A stretch of DNA of 64,000 nucleotides from Pempheris klunzingeri. Its lineage: Eukaryota > Chordata > Actinopteri > Acropomatiformes > Pempheridae. This document shows, in pieces, positions 48,476 through 60,379 of the stretch. Location of the stretch: contig NC_092023.1 in NCBI RefSeq assembly GCF_042242105.1, positions 11,110,933 to 11,174,932 of the forward strand. Direction: 5' to 3'. Below the pieces are notes generated by a model. It saw nothing but the letters and a program-made list of their open reading frames with translations. It was not told where the DNA came from and ran no database searches. The first letter of the stretch is position 1, and every line of letters begins with the position of its first letter. The translations under genes were made by a program, and so were the position numbers.

Positions 48476-51300
48476 CTTTATATAGGAGTTTCAAGTCCTA
48501 AGATGTGTCACTGGACTTGCATTTTACATTTTACTACATGAAATTAGGCAAACCCATATCCACACCCTACACTATGTTAACATGTTACATGTTGATTGTA
48601 ACATTACAAATGAATAGAAGATCTAAACAAAATAGAAGATCTAAGCATTTGCATACTTTTATAACAGTGATGACGGAATGATAATTTGAAAGAAAAAGCA
48701 GTGTCACTATAGTTATAGTGATATAATAATATAAAAAAGTTATATAATAAACTGAAGTTTAACATTTGTCAGCCATATCAGTAACTACCTATCGAACCCA
48801 TTGAGCCTATGTCAGTTTTAATGATAATGTAATGGTTTAATGAGTTGTACATTTTCACAAAAATATCATATCACAAAAAATATAGCACACAGACTTCTAG
48901 TTTTGTGAATACAGTGGAGGTGAATACATTTTGTGTTTGAGATACATCAACTTTTTAAAAATGGTAGGATGCATTCTCTGACAAAACATGACTCATTTAT
49001 CTTGCATTTGTAGTTGCGTACCTGATGATGATCACAAATTTTATTTGCCATCAGAATCAGGACAACTACGTCTCTGGCCTTCCCGGGTCTTTTATATCCC
49101 CTCCCAGTCAGCAGATGACCACCCCCCTCCCTCCTCCTCCCTCCTCTTAACCATGATGGCACCATCTGAATCTTAATGTGATCAGTCCAGAGAGAAAGTA
49201 GATTACGCAGAAGTCCATGGGAGAAGGAGCTGGTCTAATTGACAGCAGTGATTGGAGACAGATCCCTGCAGGAAGAGGAAGCTGATGGAGGAAACATCAG
49301 CGTTATTATGTTGATGGAATGTACAGGAGAAAACGTTCCTATAGACAAGTAACAGGCTGCCTCACCTCTGCACGCACAGGGGACTGAGGACAACAGGAAT
49401 GTAATGTGTTCTTTTTTTCTTATTGCTACTTCTTCTGCCCCTTCAGTCATACTTCTATTTGTACCACCACTACTGCAACAACTGTTGCTGCTACTACTGG
49501 TATTGTTCGTTCTATTATCTCATCCACTTCTACTGCTCCAGCTACTGTCACTGATAATACTACTGCAGCTTCATTATTTTTTCGCCTAGAGGCCTGATTT
49601 TAAACAGTACTCTTACGCTGGAATAATACCTGGCTATCTGCTTGCCAAGAGTCAAAATAGTCTGAGGTAATTTGATAAAAGATAAAAGGTCTTGGAGAGC
49701 ACTACTGCGTATGTGAAAAAAGTTGTATAAAGTCTATAAAGGCCCCACATTGTTGGGCTACTAACACTTTTACACTATTAATGCAATAATTCAAAAAACC
49801 TCCACTATTATGTGTACCACCACATAACTGATCACTACCACAACTATTACTATTACTGTTACACCTACTACTATTACTGGACAGGCAGACTAAAGACAAA
49901 GACAAATACTATGTGTTGATGATCATTAGTGGAACTGACTTTTAATTCAAAATCGCGAATGTCTTCCTAATGAAACAGTTTTGCATCACGACTTTGTGGA
50001 CTTTCCCACCAGCCAGTGTGATAAGGGGAATCCCCTGGCATGCTGAGTGCCGCCTCTGCACCACATTATCCAATTACCAAAGCACAGAGTGACGACTCTG
50101 ATGGCAGATTACAGCTGGCAGTCTGATGGGACTCACAGGGGGTCTCTCGCTGTCACCCTCTCTCTTCATGTGTATATATTATGTATGTGTGTGTGTATGA
50201 GTGTGTGTACTGTATGTGGCAGGTAGAGATGAAATGAAGATACTGAGATAAGACAGAGGATAATGGAAAGAGCGCGGAATGGAGACTGGCAACTATTGTT
50301 GCTGGTGGGATTAAACGAGACAGAAACCAAGGCAGAGACTAAACTGGACAAGAGAGTGAAAACAGGATCTGTGGGATCAAAATGAAATTATAAGGAAAAT
50401 ACAAACAAGTTATTGAAATTAAAGGTAATCTTTTTTTAGGTCCTGCTCGCAAAAGGCTACAGTCGTCAAACATCCAGTAATACATGCACAGAGCGGACAA
50501 ATCTGTAAAATAACACATGGCATTGATGTTTTATTCATTTGTTTTGTAGTGGGACGGTTTAACAACATGGGATGGCTGCCAGCCATCAGAAAGTAAGAAA
50601 AAGGTTTGAAGAAGTTTTGAATAATAATTTAACACTTACTTCAGCTGCTGTGTGTCTGTTTGAAATAGAAGCAGCTCCTCTTGTTCTCCAAATGTCAAAG
50701 TTTAACAGTTTTGCTCTTGCTGGGCTGGCTTGCTACCAATCCAATATACACAGAAATTGAGCTGAGACAGACAATGATCATTGTTTTATATGTTTAAAAA
50801 TGCACGGAAAACCATTACAATAGTATTATAGTTGAAACCAAAGCTGAAAACTAAAAGAAAAACTAAAACTAAAAGGCACACTACAAGAACTACATGACCC
50901 GCTAGATTTATTGTTTTATTCACATAAAATGTTGCTGTCATTGATATAGATAAGAAAAAATGTGAAAATGTTCAATTTACAATGTTAAGACATCCTCTAA
51001 AAGCAGGATTGAGTAATAAGTGAGATAAGTAATAACATGAGAAATACAAAAACCTATTATCACAAAATGATATTTTTCATCCTGAATCTTAAATGCAACG
51101 TTGACATGAAATGTGCATGCATTTAGAGTGAACAGTGGTAACCACCAGTGCTTCTGAAAATCTTATGGGTTTGTGTGCGAGTGATGGAGCTAAACTAAGA
51201 GACAAATATGGAGTATTCATCACTGTGTGTTACAGCATGAGTAACTTCTTTTCCAACCGGTGGGAGGAGGTGACCATCGTACTAACAGCGTGTGCAAAGA
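48476..51300. other. Gene-poor interval, simple-sequence rich
   Basis: AT-rich with small palindromes (for example CACTATAGTTATAGTG at about 48704-48719). Degenerate trinucleotide tracts of ACT/CTG type run at about 49455-49565 and 49800-49875. Open frames through them are artefacts. No gene recognised. Confidence 0.5.
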
Positions 51301-51320
51301 TGACGGTATCATGACATCCC

Positions 51321-51480
51321 TCCATAGACAAATGACAGGCCTTTACACTTATCCGAAATGCCGTCATAGGTGCCGGTGCCAAGCAGGTTTTCATCTCCCA
51401 CGTGGGAAGATTCTTCTACTGCTGGCACAGTGAGGACCCGGTTTGGTTCGGTGATGGATTGCCATCCACAACCAGAGGAG
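51321..51480 (-). CDS. Candidate unrecognised 3'-terminal exon (several frames open)
   Basis: The minus strand has an open stretch ITEPNRVLTVPAVEESSHVG, DENLLGTGTYDGISDKCK and GLSFVYGGMS, ending in TGA near 51321. It lies downstream of another exon-like block at 51818-51934. The plus strand is also open here (GAGAKQVFISHVGRFFYCWH), so the coding strand is unclear. The block is more GC-rich than its surroundings. I do not recognise the sequence. Confidence 0.2.
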
Positions 51481-51817
51481 ATTAGTCTGATAAATTACAG
51501 TTAAACTCCCCTGATGGCCAAATCTGGTTTACTGCAGCCGGAGACAGGACTGCACTCAGCTGAAAATGGAGACAATAGGTCAACACAGCCAGATGAAATT
51601 TGGGAAATGAGCAGCATTAATGCTGTAATACAAATTACATGCTTACAACGCAAATTGTATGTACATAACTTCCTTAAACACCATCCTGTCAGCGCTTTGG
51701 AGCAGATATGTGAGATTCCTGTTAACACTGGTTAGCTGTGCTTTCATTTCACACAAACACAACAGCACATACAAATAGAGTCCCATCTCTTTTACTTCCT
51801 AGCACACACGTAGACAC

Positions 51818-51934
51818 ACTCTCCATGTACTCATCGAAGCCCAGGTCCCTGGAGATTCCTTTAATGGAGGCCTTGTTTTTGGTGTGCAGCCTCCTGTACA
51901 GATCAATTAGACCACCAGAGCTTTTCATTGCATC
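51818..51934 (-). CDS. Candidate unrecognised internal exon, 39 codons, phase 0
   Basis: After a TTTAG acceptor the minus strand is open for exactly 117 bases. It reads DAMKSSGGLIDLYRRLHTKN, then KASIKGISRDLGFDEYMES, and ends at a weak GTGTCT donor. The amphipathic, charged composition is strongly protein-like in this AT-rich neighbourhood. No flanking exon or family was recognised. It could belong to an unannotated minus-strand gene between vip and anapc1, or be an exon remnant. Confidence 0.35.
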
Positions 51935-52028
51935 CTAAATTAACTAAATACATAAATACATTTGGCCTGGATTCAGCCCCATGGCAGACATTACGTACAA
52001 CGATGTCATCCTGAGACTTTAATTAGCG

Positions 52029-52029
52029 C

Positions 52030-52089
<60 letters not shown>
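52029..52089. repeat. CA microsatellite
   Basis: About 30 uninterrupted CA units. Confidence 0.95.
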
Positions 52090-52093
<4 letters not shown>

Positions 52094-52230
52094 CACATTT
52101 CCATCATTAGCTGTCATTAACCAGCAATACCCATGATGCACTCGGGTCTGGCTCTGATGGGGACCAATCAGATTACTTTGCTCTTCTCGTTTGGGAAAAC
52201 AACGTAATCATCAATCATGACATCTGATGA

Positions 52231-52290
<60 letters not shown>

Positions 52291-52304
52291 CATCTATCTA
52301 TCTA
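52231..52304. repeat. (TATC)n tetranucleotide microsatellite
   Basis: About 18 TATC/TCTA units with one CATC variant near the 3' end. Confidence 0.95.
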
Positions 52305-53740
52305 ACTGAGCGTGTGTGTGTGTGTCACCTCAAAGCTCTTTCTAAGCTGTAATGTCAACTAACCAGAGTAAAATCTTAATTCAAACACAAGACTTTTTCA
52401 CAGCAGAGACTAACTTAACATGTGGCAATAATAGCATAATAATGGCTGCATTCCATTTAGGTGGTGCAGCAGGTGGTGCACCTGAATGTAACAGAGCCAT
52501 CATTACTGTCACTAGCTGCAGTTGTGCCTTTCTGCTATGACATGAGGATGCATGGTCATAAACTATGGACTGCATGTAATCCCCAGATTTTCAGTTCCAA
52601 AAATCACAGTAGAAAGATTTTGTGTACAAAGCTGGTCACAAGAAATAAATGTCTTTTTGAACCAATGGCCGATGACTTGTCTAATACCAACTATTTGAAG
52701 CTGATTTTGTTGGTGAAGCTGGTTTTTTGTTTTGTTTGTTTGATTCAACTTTGTGGTAATTTTTGTGGCTGTGATTGTGGATGTGTTGTATTGGGTTTTA
52801 TTGTATTAAAACTCGTTTATTTACAGCAATTGGTCTATGTAATAACACTAAATCTGAACTTTGAACTTTCAAATTATACATAAAATATTAGACGCAGCTT
52901 TCAATACAACGCACTCCAATATAAAACAACCACTAATTACAGGCTCATAAGTAACCATAGAGTTTAACCAACTCCTCCTTGATGCAAAAAAAAAAAAATT
53001 ATGATTATGATGTGTTGTGATAATTATGTGTTGAACCGCATTAGATCGTACAGGTATATCTGATGCATTCATAAACAGCATTTTTCACTTGGCGAGATAT
53101 GTGGTGGACCAAAACATTGCAAACACTTAAAGTCACCAAGGGAGCATGATCTCTGTGTGGATTCTTCATTCGCTGTTCACTTGAGGAATTTAAGCCATTT
53201 GTCTCAGTGTGAACGCTACCACCAGAGTGCAACTATCATCGTCCCTCCCCAGTCGGCTGCAGTGCGTCACCACAGAGGCTTGTTGTTCATGGGTGCTTTG
53301 GCAGCCCTGCAGTAATGAAATCTGAGTGCCTGTTATGGCAGGATGACCTCACCTCAAACAACCAACCTGCTGCAGCCAAATGAGTATAATGAGGTGTCTG
53401 TCATGGCTGTATGGACATAATTTAGTTCAGTTACAGCACTGTAAAGTTTATTTCCTTGTTCTCACGGAAAGGCAGCATGAAAAGGGTCAATTTTCCACGA
53501 CACAAAAACAATTTGTCCAACAATTTTTTAGAACATATACTCGTGGTTTTGCTGTTTTCTGATATTCACAAAGTCTGATGTTAAGAGATTGTATTTCCAT
53601 ATCTCCTGTTATTGTTTTTATACTGTGCAATATTTCAGAAGCTTGCATTGCAGTATAATTTATCTAACCCACTGCTGAATTTAAAACGGTGGTTTGTACA
53701 TGTTGATTTTCCAGGCCAAACATGACAAGTGAGGTTCAAC

Positions 53741-53815
53741 AGTTTCAAGCGGCACTTGAACCCACGGTCCCCAGCTTTGGATGCTGATGCTTTATCCATT
53801 ACACCACTGGCATGA
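53741..53815 (-). tRNA. tRNA-like sequence, probably a tRNA pseudogene or tRNA-derived SINE head
   Basis: The minus strand carries an A-box-like GTGGTGTAATGGATAAAGC, an anticodon-arm-like TCAGC-ATCCAAA-GCTGG and a B-box-like GGGTTCAAGTGC in correct order and spacing, resembling tRNA-Arg(CCT). The loop would present CCA. The T stem is imperfect (GTGGG against GCCGC) and the acceptor ends do not pair, so a working tRNA is unlikely. Confidence 0.55.
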
Positions 53816-55019
53816 CAGTTAACAGTGGTTTCTGCCACAATTCCCAGAAATAATAGGAAAACTATTTTTATGATCTCACCACAACAGATAATTCATTAGT
53901 GTGATTTGGACTAATCTGAATCACAGGGAAAATACACAATCAAAACATGATGAAACACTATTACGCTGGTGCTTTTACCTGCCTCTTATTAATAGAAATG
54001 ATATGTTTCAAAGGTTATATCTTGGCTATTTTCCTTCAATTGTCTTCAGACTAGTGGAAAGAAAACACCCAAAATAGAAATGTAGGTGAAAATTTTACAA
54101 CACTTTGTCTAGTTGTGTCTGTAGATTTCTTCTAAACTCATATCTATCTCATCTTTCTTTTGAAAGGTCATTCTTTCAAAATAAGCTTTTTCTCTTATCT
54201 ATTCCTATCTATAATCTGGGTTTTTACCAAGGGGTTTATTCATATATCATTCATAGCCTGATTTATATAACATTTCATCCCAAATATCATGTTGTTTTTT
54301 TCTGATTTCTGGAGTGATAATAAAAAGAAATTTCAATATTCAATTATAAAATGCAGGATTTGCATATTTACACATAACATTTCAGAAAACTAGTAATGCA
54401 AAAGTTTATCGTCTTAATGCAAGTGATAAACTGGAGGGAAGTTTCATGGTGATATGTGTTAGTTAAGGTTTTTACCCTGTTCAGCTGTAGTGCCAGAAAC
54501 TGCTACCACCTTCAGTCAGCCAATTCATTTTGAAATACTGAGACACAAAACAGAAAGTAGACAGAAAATCTCAGAATTGTGAGTCAGAGAAGGAATAGTG
54601 AATCCAATATTGGGGAAAAATAAGAATGATGGTTTGTTTTATCAATTTGAGTCAGACCTGTGAAGACACACTTTCCCCTTTCAAGTTTTCTGTTTTTTCT
54701 TGAACATTTCCTTTCAGATTGAATAGATAAAGCACTCTCATTTCTCTTTATCTACCTCTTTCTCTCTGACACACACAAACACACTACCCAGGGAGCTCCT
54801 CTGATATTGTCCTGGAGAGTTAATTTGGTCAGATCATACCACGTTGTTGTGCGACATCCATCACATCCATCAGCCCCCGAGTTGCCCAGACTCCTCATTT
54901 TCCACTCAGGTATAATTTTTCATGACCACCTTTTGCTGAATTTGATTTCTTAGATGCAGAAGGAGTTACATGATACAGGACAGCATGCAGTCTGCAAATT
55001 TGTCTATCAACAACATGAA

Positions 55020-55260
55020 CAATATTTATTTTTATTTATTTCACCTTTATTTAAACAGGGAAGGCCATTGAGAGCACGCTCTCTTTTCCAAGAGCACTCT
55101 GATTGTACTAGATATACAACAACAAAAACATGAGAAAATTAGAAAGTCCCAGTATACAGCAAACAATAAGGACATCAGCATGTGTTCAAAGCAAACAAGT
55201 GTGTTGACACTGCTCCATGTCGGTCAACACAGATTATTTACCAGATGTTCCTGTTGAACA
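55020..55260. repeat. Interspersed repeat (TTTCACCTTTATTTAAACAGG)
   Basis: CACCTTTATTTAAACAGGGA and CTCTCTTTTCCAAGAGCACT resemble a common fish repeat in which TTTATTTAACCAGG is followed by a CTTTTTCAAG string. Boundaries are approximate. Confidence 0.5.
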
Positions 55261-56693
55261 ACAACAATATTTTGGAGAACCCTTTTTTGCATAGACTAAA
55301 TATACATATTAAGTAATTAGAGGACATGTAAATGTATTTCCGATCAACTGTTTTACATACAAATTACAGCAATGACCTAGATAGCACACTATTTTTTGAT
55401 ATGCAAATGAAGAATTTCATGCAAGTAAAAAAGAAGTAAAACAAAATAAAAAAACATTATCTATTATAAAAATAGAATGTAAAATAGTCAAGTAATAGTC
55501 AAGTAAGACTGTGAATCTTGGTGTGACTTTAAACAGATGCTGGTAATTACCCACCACTTCCTCATTTAAATATCAGCCTATTTATTCTTAATAGGGGTGA
55601 CAGTGATCCTCTCTGCAACATGTATTAATATCCTCCACATTTAACCATGTTATAAGGCCTGAAAGTCAAGTGAACTTCACTATTTGAAACATGTGTTGTC
55701 TTTGTACTCAGACCTCATGTCAGGGGGCACATCATTTGATAGTTTGATTTCATTTCTCAGTATAATTAACTATAATATAGTAATATCACATATAGTACAC
55801 ATATATAATATCATACAATGCAATAATTCTAAATTAGACTAATTTTACATACTTACTCAGTAGTAGTCCACACAAAATCTAATGTTTGGAAAAAATGTAT
55901 ATATTTACCAGATCAGTAGGTTAACAGCACATTTATTAATGCCACAGGTACCTTTACTTCTTTAGGCTCGAGGTACTACATCAACTAATAGACAAGCTGC
56001 TGTACCTGATGCTGATCCTGACCTCTGACCTTTGCCCTCTCTGGAGGAAGGCAAGATGACATGTGAATCTTTGTGGTGGATTGCAAAAGTGAAATCTTTC
56101 TAGGAAGTCTTTTCAACTCATAAATAAACAGGATACACAATATAACAAGTATAAGATGAGATAGAATTATATTTATCCTGAAGGAATTGTTGTGCAGCAG
56201 TTTCAGTATATAGTAGCAAGAATGCAAATCTATAGATCATCTTTTTCATATAAAGTGGTCTCAAAGGAGCCATAGCCAGAATATAAACATGGATTTCACT
56301 GCCTCTCATACAAACACCCACGAATGCACACACACTTTACCCACAAATACCCTCATCTAACCCGACCTAATTTAATATCTAATCTCTATCGTGTCATACA
56401 TACTGCAACTGCTTTAGCTTTTGTTTGTATGTCTGTCCATTATGTTTCTTTTCTTTTCTTTTAAGTCGTTGATTTGTTTTTGTCACATTATAAGAAGCAG
56501 AATCCATGATTTTTTAAAGGCCAACATTTTAGAAATAGAATAAAAAAAGAAGAAAGAAAGCTTATCATTTCTTTTTAAAGTATTTGGTTGGTCAAGAAAT
56601 AAAATGTGAGTGCAGCTTTCCTGACACATCCCTTGTAGTCCAATCCTCTTCCTCACCACCTGGCTGATGATGAGGATGAAGAAGTAAAGATGG

Positions 56694-56981
56694 AGTGATT
56701 CAGGAGCTTCCGGATGAAGCTGCGCTGATGGAGGCGACCAATCAGCTCCGTCCTACCGTCGTCCTCGCTGCTGATTGGCTGACTCCAGGAGGAAGAGGAT
56801 TGTCGGGACAGCAAAGATGTCCGCGCTCATTTGAAAACCTGCTGTTGCCAAATACACAGTTTGGCACCGGACCCGAGTGGTTTTAATGTCTGTACTGGTG
56901 GCGACGTTGTGTCCAAGCAAGACTCACACAAAGGAAAGACGAGGACTCCGCGACAAGAGCCAGACTATTCCTTATTACCAG
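56694..56981 (+). promoter_or_regulatory. anapc1 promoter and non-coding exon 1
   Basis: A CpG-containing, TATA-less region with an ETS-like CTTCCGG (56707-56713), a CCAAT box (56738-56742) and a reverse CCAAT box (56774-56778), as in many housekeeping and cell-cycle promoters. The sequence ends ...TTATTACCAG at 56981 before GTTAGC, a donor for a non-coding first exon. The next exon begins at 57793. The transcription start is not fixed. Confidence 0.55.
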
Positions 56982-57816
56982 GTTAGCGGCTAAACGTCAC
57001 ACTGGAAACTCTAAGCTAGCTGAAGCTAGCATTAGCTTGCATGCTAATCGAGCCAGTGAAAGCAAAGATACTCTACTGGTGTTGTGCTTTGTAGCCGGCA
57101 TTTAAAAAACAGCTAACTCAACGTGTTTACATAAATCACTTTCAGCGTCATATTAGCTGTCAGGTAGTGAATTTTGTTTTAGGGTAATGTTTGAGTTGAA
57201 AACTTCGAGCTAGCTGCTATCATGTATCGTCTGTCACCTCTCAAAACAGTAACAAGTATATTGAAATGTGTCATTTGCTGATTTGTTTGTACTGTAACGT
57301 GGTTTCAAACAATATTGTGAGAAGATATTAGGGTTGAAATTAACATAAGGACTGTTCAGTCCTAGCCAGCTAACTTGGTGATATGGGAATGACGAAATAT
57401 AAATATAAAATTATTCACACAGCACTAATAGCTACATGTTGAAATAAATAAGAACTAAATTAATGTTTATTTTGAAGGGGGCCATCTTACCAAATTTGAC
57501 AAACGTTGTCTTAACAAGTCCTCTGAATTTTTAGCCACAGGTTTACAATGCAATTTAATATTTTGCTATGATTTTGGTAAAAATAGAAACGTGGCTCTCA
57601 TGAGTTCGTTATTCAGTCTTGTCTTGGATTCCCACATTCCACGCAGTAAAAGTAGTTTATTGCTTTGAACATTTTTATGACACTTAGTATATATAAGGCT
57701 CTAGATTTCTTTTATAGAAAGTCCTCCCAGTGAAACAGTATGTTTTGTGATCAAAACAATTTTCTTTCATCCTCATCCCATGTTGTTCTCAGAAATAATG
57801 CTGATATCTGGAACTC

Positions 57817-60106
57817 ATGTCGGAAGTCGTGTATGAAGAGACAGCCACGATGATCGCAGCAGGGGAATTGCAGTCGTTTGTCCCGTTTGGCCGCGAGCAC
57901 TGCAGGAACCATCCAAATGCCTTCAACCTGCAGCTCAGAGAGCTCCAGCCCGCCTCCGAGCTCTGGTCATCAGACGGCGCCGCCGGACTGGTGGGGTCCC
58001 TGCAAGAAGTCAGTCTGCAGGAGAGAAGCAGGGTGAGATTACGTGGCATTACATGCTTTTTACACAGTGGTAGTAATATTTCAACTATACAAGCACTTCA
58101 GTTTATCAAACATCAAAGAAGATAAAAGCAACGGTAGTGCATAAGGAGAAAATGGGAAATACAAGAAAAGAAAGTAAGGATATCAGGTGTGTTATTGCTT
58201 TTATCTTTGTGTCCACTAGTAACTAGTATTTAACATGCTCACTGCAACAGATAGTACTAACACGTTTGTAAGAGTAGTGTTGCACCACTTTGTTACCCAT
58301 GAAAGTGATACTTGTACATGACTTGTCACTCAGTACAGTTTGCATTTTTGAGTCAGTCCTTGTTGTATTGACTAATGAATATGTTTTGTTGGGCAGGAAT
58401 GCTGGCAGCTGAGGAAGGGCTGCATGGGGGTCAGAGAGGAGGATGTGGAGTTTGAAGAGGAGCTCTACACAGCAGGAACGGTGGTTGTTTGGAGCCAGGG
58501 CAGCCGGACACAAGCCTCCAATGTGTACAAGGCCTTCACTGTCGACAGCCCAGTGCAGCAGGTCGGTTTACTGAATGCTGTTTTTAGGCTGTTAGCTACT
58601 GTGGTGCTATTTTTCTGCCTGAGGGCAGATGTGAGAGACCATATTGGTGCTCTGCTTGCTTTACTGTAAGTATTTGTTGTGGGGGGTTGAAAAATGTATA
58701 TGGTAATTAAGTAGTCACTTATGTTTCATTCATCTTATTGGCTTAGAAAAAATTAAAAGTACAAGTTAGGGATTGTTTTTTGTCCTGATATGGCTTTTTG
58801 TATGGATGCACAAATGTTTTTAAAACACTTTTCTAAGCACAGTGGAAATTCATGGTGATTGTCAGGATTTATAATTTTTGTCTTTCAAGCAAAACATTTC
58901 TAGGAGTTGACACCATCTTTTTTTGTCTTCAGGCCTTATGGTGCAACTTTGCTGTTCCTCAGAACAAGAAAGATGGTACTGTATCATTAAAACCCTTTTG
59001 TTGAAAGGTCTTGCTTCAAATTATCTTTTCATTTGCACTGTAGTAGTTCATAAAGAAGATTCACTATCTTTAATGCTGTTTTGCAGAGGAGGAAGTGGAG
59101 CAGACAGTGTGTATTGTCCAGAGTAGCTGTGTCAACGTTCACACTGTGACTGGGAAGGATTTCATCTCACCACTACCCTTCCAGGTGAGGGGGAGAGAGA
59201 CACTGATATGGAAACATCAGTGCTAGTGTTCAAACACTCATGCACACTGACTTTTACATTCCACTAAAAAGTCCCAAGATGTTTGTATATAAATTCTGGA
59301 TGCTCCTTATGTTAATGTACTTGAATGTGAGCTGCAAGCGATAGTCAGAGTGGTGATATTTCCCCAGCGCTGAACCGTTGTTTGGCAACCAATAATATAG
59401 GCTTTATTGTGAGTTTACCACTTTACTGTTTTGATTCTCCCTCACCTCTTTCACAGTGTCGTTTTTGGCTGCATAATGCAGCTGGTTTCCATTGTGGGCC
59501 GCCTGCCCAGAACTAAGCAGCAGCCAGACACAGGTAGTGACAAGCTGGTGAATGTAGAGGAGCATTTAGCAGCTAAAGAGCAGATATTTCCTTCAGAAGT
59601 AGGTAGAGAGCAAAAATAGAACTAAAAGAGAGTGAATATTGGCTTACATTTGCCAGGTGGCCAGAAACACGACACAATATATTGACAAATAGGTGACTTT
59701 ATGTCAGTATTGTCTTCACAACTTATTTCCTCATTAAAGGTGAATACTCTTGTCATTGTTACACAACATGTGTCGTAATATGTTGAAAGTGTCTCCCCTG
59801 TCTATCTCATCATGTCTCCTCTAGGTCTCAAATGTCTGGGCGACCAAGTTTGGACTTTTGTTAGAACGAAAAAACACAGCGACTGACGCTCAACTCAGCC
59901 CCCCCGGGTACATACTCTGACACTGACACTGATACTAATACTACACGCTCACACACATACACACACAAGTTCATGGCAAAGAGCAACAGCCTGGTACACT
60001 TAAAAATCCATGGAAAAAGCATAGAGTGATGTGCTCATGGACATCAAAGATTAAAACCTGAACAAATGTGTCTATATTAAAAACGCTCACGTACACGCAA
60101 ACACAC

Positions 60107-60203
<97 letters not shown>

Positions 60204-60341
60204 TATACACACACACACAAATCATTATCATTTGGCATGTAAATGAGTTCTTTATCTCTACAGGGAACCTCTGCCAACAGTGTTCAGCATGTTGCATCCT
60301 CTAGACGAGATCGCGCCAATAGTGTGTAAACCTGCAGGTAC

Positions 60342-60379
<38 letters not shown>

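Larger units (their letters stand above)
52305..56690. other. Gene-poor interval upstream of anapc1
   Basis: Contains the tRNA-like sequence at 53741-53815 and an interspersed repeat at 55020-55260. No other exon was recognised. Human MYCT1 lies next to VIP, but no MYCT1-like sequence was seen here. Confidence 0.5.

Noticed and set aside
53741-53815. Functional tRNA gene
   Set aside because: Imperfect T stem and unpaired acceptor ends point to a pseudogene or SINE head.
60068-60304. Thr/His and Cys/Val repeat proteins
   Set aside because: Translations of the CA microsatellite in an anapc1 intron.
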